NCBI GenBank assembly: GCA_019118745.1
Contig: DWYJ01000006.1
Coordinates: 24,500-88,499 of the forward strand
Reading direction: 5' to 3'
Source of the DNA: Candidatus Desulfovibrio gallistercoris
GTDB lineage: Bacteria; Desulfobacterota; Desulfovibrionia; Desulfovibrionales; Desulfovibrionaceae
Length of the DNA stretch: 64,000 bases
Shown: piece after piece, positions 16,176 to 24,400 of the stretch
How positions within the stretch are numbered: the first letter of the stretch is position 1
Layout: each line of letters opens with the position of its first letter
Notes under the pieces: generated by a model
Database searches by the model: none
Seen by the model: the letters and a program-made list of their open reading frames with translations, nothing else
What the model was told of the DNA's origin: nothing
Translations under genes and position numbers: made by a program

Positions 16176-19100
16176 TCATGCCTGCGGTGCAAGGCCCTGT
16201 CCCTCCGGAGCATAGACGATAGCCAGCCCATGAGGCACCTCTTGGGTCATTTTTCGTTCATAGCCTGCCTGCCCGAAGATACGGTCATAGTCATGGGCAA
16301 AACAGTAGTCCGAGGCTTTTTCCAGCTCCATAATTTCATTGATGTAGACGGCGCGTCCCAGATGGACGAGCTCTTGAATGATTGTTCCAATCTGCGCGGG
16401 GGGGATGTGCTGGAGTACGCGTGTGCAGATGATGAGATCGAAATATTTGGCCGCAAAGGGCAGTTCCGACAACGGACAGGCAAAGAGACGCACTTGCTCC
16501 ATATTGCGTTTGCGGGCCAGGTCTAGCGCTTCTTCGGAAATGTCCTGTCCCACAAGCTGGATATGAGGGTAGCGTCGGCGCAGTGGCAGCAGCAGACGGC
16601 CATTGCCGCACCCGAAATCCAGTACGGTCGCCGGGGTTGTGGCTTCGATCGCCCGGAAGATTTCCTCTATGCCGCCATCCTGGTGCCCGTAGTTGGCAAA
16701 AAGATCCCGTGCCCGGTGGGTCCAGTAGAGTTTGCGTCCGAATTCCGTGTGATACAGCCATGCAAGATCCATTTTTACCGGGGTGGCATCGGCTGTGGGG
16801 AGTGATGCGCTGTAGCGGACAAGGCGGACAAAGCCTCGTCCGTCCGGTTGTTGGACGATCTGCCTGCAGATATGCCCCAGGACAAGCAGGCTGCTGCGTA
16901 AAGGGGCGTGCCTCATAAGGGAGGCCGCCTTGAAAAAGGCTTCCGCCGTACGTTGCTTTTCCAGCGCCTGCATGGCCAGCAGGTAGCAGCTGTGGGAATG
17001 TCCGGGAAAGAGATCCAGCAGGAAGTTGGCCAACTGCCTGCTGTCTTCGATCTTGTCCTGCTGGAGATAGAGGGCGAGCAGCAGGGTACCTGCCTGATGT
17101 ATGCGGCGAAGGGCATGCCAGCCGACGGCCTGACCAAGGGCAATCAGAAGGTGATGCTCGGCAAGGACATATTTTTTCGTCTGCATCTCCAGTCGGGCAA
17201 GCAGGACAAGCTGGTCATTCTCTTCCTGAGTCGGCGCCTGACGATGATCCACATTGTTCAGGGCGAGCAACAAGCGGGCCCGCTGCCTGCCGCATTCCCC
17301 GTCGGGGATGCGGGGATAACCTTCATCGGCCGGGGGGACGGGCTGCTGGTTGGCTGCCTCCAGCGACAGAAGCGCCGCCCGCAGATACTCTCCCCGGTTC
17401 CACGCCGCCAGGGCGCTGACGGCATAGCCCTCTCCGAGGAATTCCCGCTGCGTGTCGAAGCTGTGAAACATGGCGGCATGACGCCGGTACAGGCATTGGC
17501 GTGTGATGTAATCCACATAGGGACGGCGGTCTGTGATGCTTGAGCCGTGACTGCGGTATCGATACAGCGGCGCGGGGATATGGACCACATGGAGGGCCAC
17601 ATCCCGGAAGACCGCTAGCCAGAATTCCCAGTCGATATTGCCGTAACGCAGCTCCGGGCCTTCATAGTGCCCGTGAGCGTAGCGGTAATATTCCCGCTGT
17701 AAGATGAAACCCGCGCCGGGGATCCACTGCCGTCGGGTAAGCTTCTCCAGGTTGAACATCCGGTACGACCAGGTTTCATTGTGCTGGCCGAACAGTTGCA
17801 GATCGCAGAAAACAAGGTTCGGCGGGCGCTTGTTCCTGATGTTGAGGCCATGATAATTGGATTCATAGCGTTCGGGATGCTCTGCGGCGTCAAGGCATCT
17901 TTCGCAAAAGCCGGGAGCCAGCTTGTCATCCGAGCTCAGCAGGGAAATGTAGGTCCCACGGCTATGGAGATAGCCTGTGTTGAAGGCTGCGCCGGCGCCT
18001 CGGTTCGTTTCATGGCGGACGCAGCGGATGCGTGCGTCATGTAATGCGGCCACCATATCCCGCGCGGTATCTGCGGGAGAACAGTCATCGACCACGATGG
18101 CTTCCCAGTCGCCGCACGTCTGGGCCTGGAGCGATGCAAGGCATTCCGGGAGGAAGTGCTCGTAGTTGTAACAGGGGATGATGAAAGAAATGGCGGGAAC
18201 CGGCGGAGCGCTTTTTTCCTGGCTCGGCTGCTGGCTGACATCACGCAGAATGTGTGTGTACAGCGCCTGCAGACGTTGCATATAATGCGAGAAGCTGTAC
18301 TCCGTCACAACGGCCTGGCGGGCTTCGGCAAGTCGTTCTTCCGAAGGAGGCGTGGACAGGGCATGGCGCATGGCGGCGGTGAGCGCCTGTACCGAATCTT
18401 CAGGGAGGAGATCGAAGCAGCGCTCGGCGAAGGTGCCGCGGTAAGCGGGCAGATCATTGGTGATGACCCGCTTGCCGCAGGCTCCGGCCTCGGCGAAAAG
18501 CACGGGGAAGCCGTCGATCCTGGGGAAGTTGACGATAACGTCACTGGCCGCGTAGACGGCGGGCAGGAGTTCATCGGCGGGCGAACCGATAAAGCGGACC
18601 CTGTCCTCTATGTGCAGCGTCTGCGCCAGGCTGCGCAGCGTCCGCTCCATCTCCACGATGGATTCCTTTTCCCCTGGACGGAGAAACGTGCCCTTGTCGA
18701 TCAGTTCCTGCGGGCTGGTCGGCAACGGCATGAAGAGAGCGCGCGGATTGAACAGCTTGATGCACAGCACGGCATCCACATCGCCCAGGGTGGCAAGGGC
18801 CCGCAGAATATCGTCATGGCGGTAATTGGGCGTGACGGCGCGTGGCGAAAGAAAGAGGGTGGTCCGCTCTCCCACGCCGAGACGCTGGCGGATCTCATGG
18901 CGTATGCCGACCGCCACGGGCTCGAAAAAATGGGAATCCACGCCGAGGGGATTGAAATGGATGGGGGGCTCATCTCCGGCCAGGAAGCGGCATTTGCGGC
19001 GCATGGCGGGGTCGTCGATAATGAGCGCGGCAGCCCGGGGAAAGGCCCGCATGAGCTGATAGTAGCCGAATTGCTGCGCTCCACTGGACAAATCAAGACG

Positions 19101-19439
19101 GATTTCCCCGTTGGGCGCGAGGTGGACAAACTGGTTTACATCGCTGCCCCAGATGGACACGACGACAGGGACTGCCGTTGCGTTCAGGCAGCAGTTGACT
19201 AATTCATCCGCCCAGTGACAGTGAACGATATCCGCGTTGAAATGGGGGATGAGCGAGGAAAAAAATCGGGTGCATGCCGCCGGTCCTATGGGAAGCTGGT
19301 AGCGCGTGTAGTTGACGGGCTCCGTGAGGGGCTCCGGGCAGGTGTCCACGAGCGCGACGGTATGTCCCGCGGCCAGCAGAGCATGAAAAGGCCGCATGCA
19401 ATGAGGGGACTGGCGTGTGCCGATAAAGAGGATATTCAT
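16176..19439 (-). CDS. Three-module protein: GT4-like, GT2 glycosyltransferase and methyltransferase
   Basis: The protein has 1087 residues. Residues 1-400 form a GT-B glycosyltransferase (MNILFIGTRQSPH; C-terminal donor site INFPRIDGFPVLFAEAGACG-like at 303-322). Residues 416-650 form a GT2 domain (ISFIIPCYNYEHF, VVDDCS 449-454, SSDDK 502-506). A helical repeat region follows, then a methyltransferase (LDFGCGNG, 940-947; GQDISEEAL). One chain could extend a glycan twice and cap it by methylation. ATG 19439 is used; an upstream in-frame extension would be read from a dispersed repeat and is rejected. Confidence 0.85.
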   Translation of the reverse strand: MNILFIGTRQSPHCMRPFHALLAAGHTVALVDTCPEPLTEPVNYTRYQLPIGPAACTRFFSSLIPHFNADIVHCHWADELVNCCLNATAVPVVVSIWGSDVNQFVHLAPNGEIRLDLSSGAQQFGYYQLMRAFPRAAALIIDDPAMRRKCRFLAGDEPPIHFNPLGVDSHFFEPVAVGIRHEIRQRLGVGERTTLFLSPRAVTPNYRHDDILRALATLGDVDAVLCIKLFNPRALFMPLPTSPQELIDKGTFLRPGEKESIVEMERTLRSLAQTLHIEDRVRFIGSPADELLPAVYAASDVIVNFPRIDGFPVLFAEAGACGKRVITNDLPAYRGTFAERCFDLLPEDSVQALTAAMRHALSTPPSEERLAEARQAVVTEYSFSHYMQRLQALYTHILRDVSQQPSQEKSAPPVPAISFIIPCYNYEHFLPECLASLQAQTCGDWEAIVVDDCSPADTARDMVAALHDARIRCVRHETNRGAGAAFNTGYLHSRGTYISLLSSDDKLAPGFCERCLDAAEHPERYESNYHGLNIRNKRPPNLVFCDLQLFGQHNETWSYRMFNLEKLTRRQWIPGAGFILQREYYRYAHGHYEGPELRYGNIDWEFWLAVFRDVALHVVHIPAPLYRYRSHGSSITDRRPYVDYITRQCLYRRHAAMFHSFDTQREFLGEGYAVSALAAWNRGEYLRAALLSLEAANQQPVPPADEGYPRIPDGECGRQRARLLLALNNVDHRQAPTQEENDQLVLLARLEMQTKKYVLAEHHLLIALGQAVGWHALRRIHQAGTLLLALYLQQDKIEDSRQLANFLLDLFPGHSHSCYLLAMQALEKQRTAEAFFKAASLMRHAPLRSSLLVLGHICRQIVQQPDGRGFVRLVRYSASLPTADATPVKMDLAWLYHTEFGRKLYWTHRARDLFANYGHQDGGIEEIFRAIEATTPATVLDFGCGNGRLLLPLRRRYPHIQLVGQDISEEALDLARKRNMEQVRLFACPLSELPFAAKYFDLIICTRVLQHIPPAQIGTIIQELVHLGRAVYINEIMELEKASDYCFAHDYDRIFGQAGYERKMTQEVPHGLAIVYAPEGQGLAPQA

Positions 19440-19468
19440 AATCAGCCATACCTTGACTGGTTGTGTTG

Positions 19469-19613
19469 GAGTATTTTCCCTTTGAAAAAAGCACAATGCG
19501 AGGCGGCGGCACAGCGCCGCCCGGCCCAAAGTGAGCGGAAAAACCACGTTTTTTCAGCGAAACGCCAGGCCGTATGGTTTGAGACGCAAAGCGTTTCAAA
19601 CTGAAAATGCGCT
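19469..19613. repeat. Dispersed ~145-bp palindromic repeat, copy 4
   Basis: It runs GAGTATTTTCC...GGCGGCGGCACAGCGCCGCC...GCGGAAAAACCACGTTTTTT...CGTATGGTTTGAGACGC...GCGTTTCAAACTGAAAATGC and ends in GCTAG. The final CTAG holds the stop codon of the leftward gene at 19612. It separates that gene from the three-module glycosyltransferase. Confidence 0.88.
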
Positions 19614-19926
19614 AGGGGCGGGCGAGCGCCTGGGCACACTGGCGAGCGGCAGCGCTGATTTCGGGGTTGATGCTTGCCGCAAGCTGCTCGATGTAGAGCC
19701 AGATGCGACGGCAAGAGGGCTGCCGGGCAACTCCCCGGAGCAGCTCGTCAAGCAGGACAGCCGGTTCGCTGTCCTTGAGACGCAGGGCCAGCAAACCGAG
19801 TTCCGCTTCCAGCGGCACAACATCTTCCCCGGCGTGCCGCCGGAAGATGGGCAGGGCTTCGGCATCGTCGCCTGCCATCAGTTTTTCCCAGGCTGCCTGC
19901 AAGTCGTCTTCATAGGTCATCTGCAT
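19612..19926 (-). CDS. Small uncharacterised helical (TPR-like) protein
   Basis: This is a 104-residue protein beginning MQMTYEDDLQAAWEKLMAGD. It is almost all helical, with A/L periodicity recalling one or two TPR units (AEALPIFRRHAGEDVVPLEA). No catalytic motif is seen. ATG 19926 is preferred because GGAG lies 7 nt upstream; a longer start at 19938 lacks a ribosome site. Its TAG stop lies in the end of a dispersed repeat. It sits between the aminotransferase and the three-module glycosyltransferase; a scaffolding role in that operon is conceivable but unproven. Confidence 0.6.
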   Translation of the reverse strand: MQMTYEDDLQAAWEKLMAGDDAEALPIFRRHAGEDVVPLEAELGLLALRLKDSEPAVLLDELLRGVARQPSCRRIWLYIEQLAASINPEISAAARQCAQALARP

Positions 19927-20064
19927 GGTCGGCTCCATGTTTTTTGCCGCAAGGAACGGCAGACGCGGGGGCAGTATCCCGTCCGCCGCCAATATGACCT
20001 TTGCTGCCGGTGCGTATTGCCGGGACAAGGCGCGTAGCGGCATGCCAGGGTACGCTGGATCCCT

Positions 20065-21279
20065 TTACCGGTGCCAAGAGGTGAAAGATTCCGTTTTTCC
20101 CGCTGGATGCACAGTACCTCCCGCACTCCGGGGATGCAGTGCTTCGGACAGGGCCCGCACAACCCGATGGACATGATCCTCATTCAGACCGGGATGCAAA
20201 GGGAGGGTAAGCGTACGCCGCATGTATTCCTCGGCCAGCGGCAAGGCCGTTTCCGCGAAGAGGCGGGAATGCCAACTGAAGCGATGATACGGGGGGTAAT
20301 GGATGCTCGTCTGCACGCCCGCGTCCTTCATTCTCTGCATGACGGCGGCGCGGTCGCACCCTTCAGGCAGGACGCAGACCATGAGATGGCAGTCCGCGTT
20401 TTCGTGTGACAGGGGAAGGATCGCCACTTCCGGCAGAGCGGCGGTAAGCAGTTCCCGGTAGCATGCCGTGAGATGCCGCCGGGTGCGGGTCCTCTCTTCC
20501 AGATGTTCAAGCTGCACCCGGCCCAGCGCGGCCCGCAGTTCATCCATGCGCATATTGTATCCCAGCTGGACAATATCGTAGGAAAAGGCGTGTCCACGTT
20601 TCCTTTCCAGCGTGGGGGCAGTCATGCCGTGGGCACGCAGCATGCGGCAGGCGTCCCGCACGGCGGCATGACGGGAAAGGATCATTCCCCCCTCGGCACA
20701 GGTCATGTTCTTGTTGGCAAAAAAGCTGAAGGCGGCGGCGTCGCTGTACTGACCCACGGATGGCATGAACGGCGTGTGGGCGGCATCTTCTATCAGTATG
20801 CAGTCATGCCGCCGACAGAACTCCGACCAGAGGGCGGTATCGCAGGCAAAGCCGCCATAATGCATGATGATGACGCCACGAGTTTTTTTTGTGATCTTGC
20901 GCTCCGCATCTTCCAGGGACATGTGCGGAAGCACGGGGGACTGAATATCGACCGGGACTGGCCGGGCATCGACGTACAGCACGGCGTTGACGGTGGCAAT
21001 GAAGGTCACGCTCGGGACAAGTATCTCATCTCCGGGCCGAACGCCGAGCGCTTGCAGGGCCAGCTGCAACGCGGCCGTACACGAGGAGACCGCTACGGCA
21101 TCCTTTTGGGCGTGGCATTGGGCAAACTCCTGCTCGAAAGCGCGCACTTCATCGCCGGTAGAAAGCCAGCCGCTGTCGATGACACGGCAGAGGGCATGTT
21201 TTTCCTCATCGCCGAGCAGCGCTTCAGACAAGCCTATGGTATAGACGGAGGAGCCCTTTTTTTGCTCCGCATTCCTCAT
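20065..21279 (-). CDS. DegT/DnrJ/EryC1 family sugar aminotransferase
   Basis: This PLP enzyme transfers an amino group to a 4-keto (or 3-keto) nucleotide sugar. The 404-residue protein has the family start GDEEKHALCRVIDSGWLSTG, the PLP-phosphate site SSCTAALQLAL, the IEDAAH aspartate (D165), and the internal aldimine lysine K190 in FSFFANKNMTCAEGGM. It is a good partner for the LegB-like dehydratase encoded downstream. The start lies 3 nt after the nucleotidyltransferase stop, so the two are co-transcribed. The precise sugar cannot be read from the sequence. Confidence 0.88.
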   Translation of the reverse strand: MRNAEQKKGSSVYTIGLSEALLGDEEKHALCRVIDSGWLSTGDEVRAFEQEFAQCHAQKDAVAVSSCTAALQLALQALGVRPGDEILVPSVTFIATVNAVLYVDARPVPVDIQSPVLPHMSLEDAERKITKKTRGVIIMHYGGFACDTALWSEFCRRHDCILIEDAAHTPFMPSVGQYSDAAAFSFFANKNMTCAEGGMILSRHAAVRDACRMLRAHGMTAPTLERKRGHAFSYDIVQLGYNMRMDELRAALGRVQLEHLEERTRTRRHLTACYRELLTAALPEVAILPLSHENADCHLMVCVLPEGCDRAAVMQRMKDAGVQTSIHYPPYHRFSWHSRLFAETALPLAEEYMRRTLTLPLHPGLNEDHVHRVVRALSEALHPRSAGGTVHPAGKTESFTSWHR

Positions 21280-21282
21280 GTG

Positions 21283-21993
21283 CTACACTCCCAGGATTCT
21301 GGAGCGGTAACTGGAAAAGCTTTCCTGGGCCTTCTGGTAGTCTTCCGGTCTGCCGATATCGAGCCATATACCATCGTGGCGATAAACATGCACAGGCTGC
21401 TGCGCGCGCAGTAGCGTATACATCAGGTCATCAAAGCCGAAGGCTACGCCACGGGGGATATAGCTGACGATGGAAGGATCGAAGGCATACACCCCCATGC
21501 TGACCGTATAGTTCATGGCGGGTTTTTCCCTGAATCCGGTCAGTCGGGCTCCTTCCGTCTCGATGACGCCATATTCGAGTTTCACTTCGGTGGTATGACA
21601 GGCAACGGTGGCTATTCCGCCGTTTTCCTTATGGGAATTCATCAAGGCATTGAGGTCGAGATCCGTCAGGATATCGCCATTCAAGAGAAAAAAGGGCTCC
21701 GAAAGCCACGAGCGAGCGATGAGGTTGAGCGCGCCGACCGTCCCCAGAGCCTTTTCTTCATGGACATAGCGGATGCGGATATCCCATTGACTGCCGTCCC
21801 CGCACACGCCCTGAACCAGATGGGCCAGATAGCCCGTGGAAATGATGAGTTCATCGATGCCGTTGCGGCGCAACCATTGGCACAGGATCTCAATAATGGG
21901 CAATTCCCCGAAAGGGACGAGGGGCTTGGGGATGACGAAAGTAAACGGCCTCAAGCGCGTCCCCAGTCCTCCTGCCTGCAATACTGCCTTCAT
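21283..21993 (-). CDS. Sugar-1-phosphate nucleotidyltransferase
   Basis: The 236-residue protein carries the nucleotidyltransferase signature LQAGGLGTRLRPFT...PKPLVPFG at its N-terminus, and LLNGDIL with the metal-binding aspartate near residue 105. It lacks the C-terminal beta-helix of bifunctional enzymes. Family members include PtmE-like GTP-using enzymes that make GDP-GlcNAc for LegB, a suggestive link here, though mannose-1-phosphate guanylyltransferases look similar. It is the first gene of the leftward glycan operon; AAGGAG lies 6 nt before the ATG. Confidence 0.85.
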   Translation of the reverse strand: MKAVLQAGGLGTRLRPFTFVIPKPLVPFGELPIIEILCQWLRRNGIDELIISTGYLAHLVQGVCGDGSQWDIRIRYVHEEKALGTVGALNLIARSWLSEPFFLLNGDILTDLDLNALMNSHKENGGIATVACHTTEVKLEYGVIETEGARLTGFREKPAMNYTVSMGVYAFDPSIVSYIPRGVAFGFDDLMYTLLRAQQPVHVYRHDGIWLDIGRPEDYQKAQESFSSYRSRILGV

Positions 21994-22401
21994 ATAAGCT
22001 CCTTGTCATGTGCTGCCGCCTGGCATCAGGATACGGTCCGAACCTTTCGCCGTAAGGCACCGTTTTTTACGCGTGGCGATTCAAGTTTGCTGGGGCAATT
22101 TTTCGTCTTGGTCGCGATCTCTGCCCGTTGAATTACGGGTGGACCCTTACGACATTCAACTTCCCGTCAAGGAGAAGGTAGGAGAAGAAGTTTTTTGATC
22201 CTGGCATGGTTCGTGATAACTTGCTCGATGAGGTCCGGCATGTTCCCCTCTCCGGCCTTGCTGCTTGTCTAAACGACGCTCGCGCTCGGACGTTGATTTA
22301 CTGGGGCGGGCCGGATAAAGTCCTCTTTGTCACTGTTGAAAACTTCAACCGCCCGCAAGACCCTTTTTACCTATTTTTTGACTAAAATCAAGGCGCTTAA
22401 T

Positions 22402-22513
22402 GGGTAAAAGTTCATATTTTGAATAAAATGTAAAATTACAGATATTCTAATATGATACTATGAGTGCCAAGGGAAAAACTTGGGTAAAAGTTGGGGCATG
22501 GAAACTTTTACCC
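22402..22513 (+). promoter_or_regulatory. GGGTAAAAGTT operator sites and promoter of the XRE regulator
   Basis: GGGTAAAAGTT occurs at 22402-22412 and again at 22482-22492. Its exact reverse complement AACTTTTACCC is at 22503-22513, giving a perfect 11-bp inverted repeat with a 10-nt spacer that ends one base before the ATG. A possible promoter (TTGAAT 22419, 18 nt, TATTCT 22443) lies between the sites. Autorepression by the adjacent XRE protein is inferred. The rest of the 521-bp gap (21994-22401) shows no gene. Confidence 0.65.
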
Positions 22514-22514
22514 T

Positions 22515-22967
22515 ATGGAAACGCTAGGTGACCGCATAAAAATTATTCGCGGAGAGACTAGTCAGACGCAATTTTCGAGCAGCCTTGGTATCACGCAAAC
22601 GAAACTGAGTCGCTACGAGCGGAATACTACCCCTCCAGAGATCGATTTTCTTGTGAGGCTATCACGCCAGTATGCTGTATCCTTGGACTGGCTCCTGCTT
22701 GGCAATGGATGCTCAGAGTCCTCTCGCCCCAGCGATGGTGACGATGCAAACATACAGACTGAGTTAGCTGCCGAGCGCGCAGAACGACGAGAGCTGACTG
22801 CCGAAAATCGAAAGCTTTACCGCGAAAAAGAGGTGCTCTACAAGGAAAGGGAGGCCTTGCTTCGTGAAATTGGAGAACTACGGGAGAAGATCGCCCGACT
22901 GGAGGAACGCAAGTGTCGAATTGCTGTCACTGCGAATATGGCTGCGCAAGACAGCGGCGCTGCGTAA
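22515..22967 (+). CDS. XRE-family HTH regulator with C-terminal coiled coil
   Basis: This is a 150-residue protein. Residues 1-65 form a Cro/CI-type HTH (LGDRIKIIRGETSQTQFSSS, then LGITQTKLSRYERNTTPPEI). Residues 85-135 form a charged coiled coil (AAERAERRELTAENRKLYRE and onward) that likely drives dimer formation. ATG 22515 fits the start of the fold, but there is no Shine-Dalgarno sequence; an 11-bp operator arm occupies that place instead. It is a single gene closed by a terminator. Its AT-rich upstream region suggests acquired DNA. Confidence 0.82.
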   Translation: METLGDRIKIIRGETSQTQFSSSLGITQTKLSRYERNTTPPEIDFLVRLSRQYAVSLDWLLLGNGCSESSRPSDGDDANIQTELAAERAERRELTAENRKLYREKEVLYKEREALLREIGELREKIARLEERKCRIAVTANMAAQDSGAA

Positions 22968-22982
22968 TCAAGGATAAAAAAC

Positions 22983-23032
22983 AGCCCCGGCCTTGTGTCA
23001 GTTTCAACACTCGCCGGGGCTGCTCTGTTCTG
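22983..23032 (+). terminator. Hairpin terminator after the XRE gene
   Basis: The stem AGCCCCGGC (22983-22991) / GCCGGGGCT (23013-23021) has a 21-nt loop and a T-containing downstream run. The following gap to 23316 holds no gene I can support; a weak 82-codon frame at 22995-23243 starts inside this hairpin. Confidence 0.7.
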
Positions 23033-23316
23033 TTCTCGTTTGTCGTGCGAAAACGCCCTTGAAATGGGCTTCGTTCTCAACTCTTTTTTCGCGGTCTTTC
23101 AGGAGCGGTCAACCGTCGTGACCGCATCAGGCAAGGAAAAGTCGATTATCCGTCAGGCCGAAACGGCCAACTCCGCCATTCTCATTTCTTTTGCCCCCCA
23201 TACCTGGGGTCAAGGCCGCGGCCGCATGCTCGGCGGGGCCTAGATCTTCCTTTTGCCAGACGATGGAGGCCGTGTCCGGGCATGGCGGTCATGGCAAGGC
23301 ACTCCTCCTGCTGGGG

Positions 23317-24195
23317 TTACGGCAAAAAGAAGCGCAGGCCGGCATAGCCCACCACATGCTCCATGTCGCCGGAGATGCTGCCGGAGGTGTCGTGCAGGGT
23401 CTGTTCCGCCAGCGGCGGCGTCTTGCCCGTGAGCTGGCGCAGGGCATAGAGGGCCAGCGCCAGCGGGGCCGCGCCGCACATGCTGATCCCTTCCCGCTGG
23501 GTGACGTGCAGCAGGCCGTCGGCATCCCCGGCAAGGGCGTGGCGCAGGGCCATGTCGTCCTTTTGCAGGGTGCGGTGCTGGTCTTCGTAATGGTTCATGT
23601 CCGAGCTCACCACAAGGGCGACCTGCGGCATGTCGCCGCCGGTCTCGCCCGACGGCTTCGGCAGCAGGCGTCCGGCGAGCAGGCGGGCCAGGTCGCGTCC
23701 GGCCTGATGGAGGACATCCCGCTGGCGTGTGCCCACGCAGACAGGCACGATGCGGAAGGGCTCCGGCTGATGGACCTGCAGGAAGGGCAGGATCACCTCC
23801 AGCGCATGTTCGCGCAGATGGGCGTGGGTGTCGGCTTCAAAGACGGTCGGCCCTTCGCAGAGCCCGGCGGCCAGCGAGGCGTCCACCGTGACGGGCCCCA
23901 GCGGCGTGAGCCATGCGCCGTCCGGCCAGACGGACAGGGGACGGCCCATGCCCGTGTGGTTGGGGCAAAGCAAGATGAGGGTGCGGGGCAGGCGCATGCC
24001 CGCCAGGGTGGCCCCGATGACATGCCCGCAGAAGACATGCCCGGCGTGCGGCAGCATGAGGGCGACCGGCGTGGTGTGTCGCGGGGCGGGCAGGGCCTGC
24101 GCCCCGGCGTCCAGGAAGTGCCGCACTTCCTGCCGCAGATCTTCCGGGCCATCGGGATAAAAGCGTCCGGCGACCGCCGGCTGACGGATAAGCAT
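23317..24195 (-). CDS. amrB: Memo-like protein (AmmeMemoRadiSam system protein B)
   Basis: The 292-residue protein starts MLIRQPAVAGRFYP, the hallmark of the Memo family. Conserved metal-site segments follow: LMLPHAGHVFCGHV, LCPNHTGMGRPLSVW, SSDMNHYEDQ and the final GYAGLRFF. In bacteria the gene often pairs with AMMECR1 and a radical SAM gene (amrA, amrS); neither is adjacent here. Metal-dependent oxygenase or ligand-binding roles have been proposed, and the bacterial function is unclear. It is a stand-alone leftward gene downstream of the aldehyde dehydrogenase terminator. Confidence 0.88.
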   Translation of the reverse strand: MLIRQPAVAGRFYPDGPEDLRQEVRHFLDAGAQALPAPRHTTPVALMLPHAGHVFCGHVIGATLAGMRLPRTLILLCPNHTGMGRPLSVWPDGAWLTPLGPVTVDASLAAGLCEGPTVFEADTHAHLREHALEVILPFLQVHQPEPFRIVPVCVGTRQRDVLHQAGRDLARLLAGRLLPKPSGETGGDMPQVALVVSSDMNHYEDQHRTLQKDDMALRHALAGDADGLLHVTQREGISMCGAAPLALALYALRQLTGKTPPLAEQTLHDTSGSISGDMEHVVGYAGLRFFLP

Positions 24196-24210
24196 GTGAC
24201 CTCCCAGCGC

Positions 24211-24251
24211 AAAAAGCGCCCGGACAGGAGGTCGCGGCCCCCTGTCCGGGC
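24211..24251 (-). terminator. Terminator between aldehyde dehydrogenase and Memo genes
   Basis: A perfect 11-bp stem, GCCCGGACAGG/CCTGTCCGGGC, is followed on the minus strand by GCTTTTT. It ends leftward transcription before the Memo gene. Confidence 0.8.
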
Positions 24252-24274
24252 GGTTGTGAGTGCTGTTTTCGTGT

Positions 24275-24400
24275 GGAGCGCTTAGCGCTTCACTCCGTTC
24301 GGCCTGTCGCTTCGCGGGAAAAAGGCCTATCCCGCCTGGTTCGGGCCGGGCGGCGTGCCGCCGCCTTGCGCCTTGTCGTATTCAACGGCAAGACGTTCTA
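24275..24400. repeat. Dispersed palindromic repeat, diverged copy 5
   Basis: The architecture is kept (GAGCGCTTAGCGCTTC, CGCGGGAAAAAGGCCTATCCCGC, GGGCGGCGTGCCGCC, CAACGGCAAGACG, CTAG) though the sequence has drifted. The middle stem changed from GCGGAAAAAC/GTTTTTCCGC to GCGGGA/TCCCGC. Its terminal TAG (24398-24400) is the stop codon of the aldehyde dehydrogenase gene. Confidence 0.75.

Noticed and set aside
19440-19547. A 36-residue N-terminal extension of the three-module glycosyltransferase
   Set aside because: The extension is translated from the dispersed repeat. The true fold starts at MNILFIG.
22995-23243. An 82-codon plus-strand frame after the XRE gene
   Set aside because: It starts inside the terminator hairpin, has no ribosome site and no recognisable domain. 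It could be a degenerate phage-type small gene, but I cannot support it.
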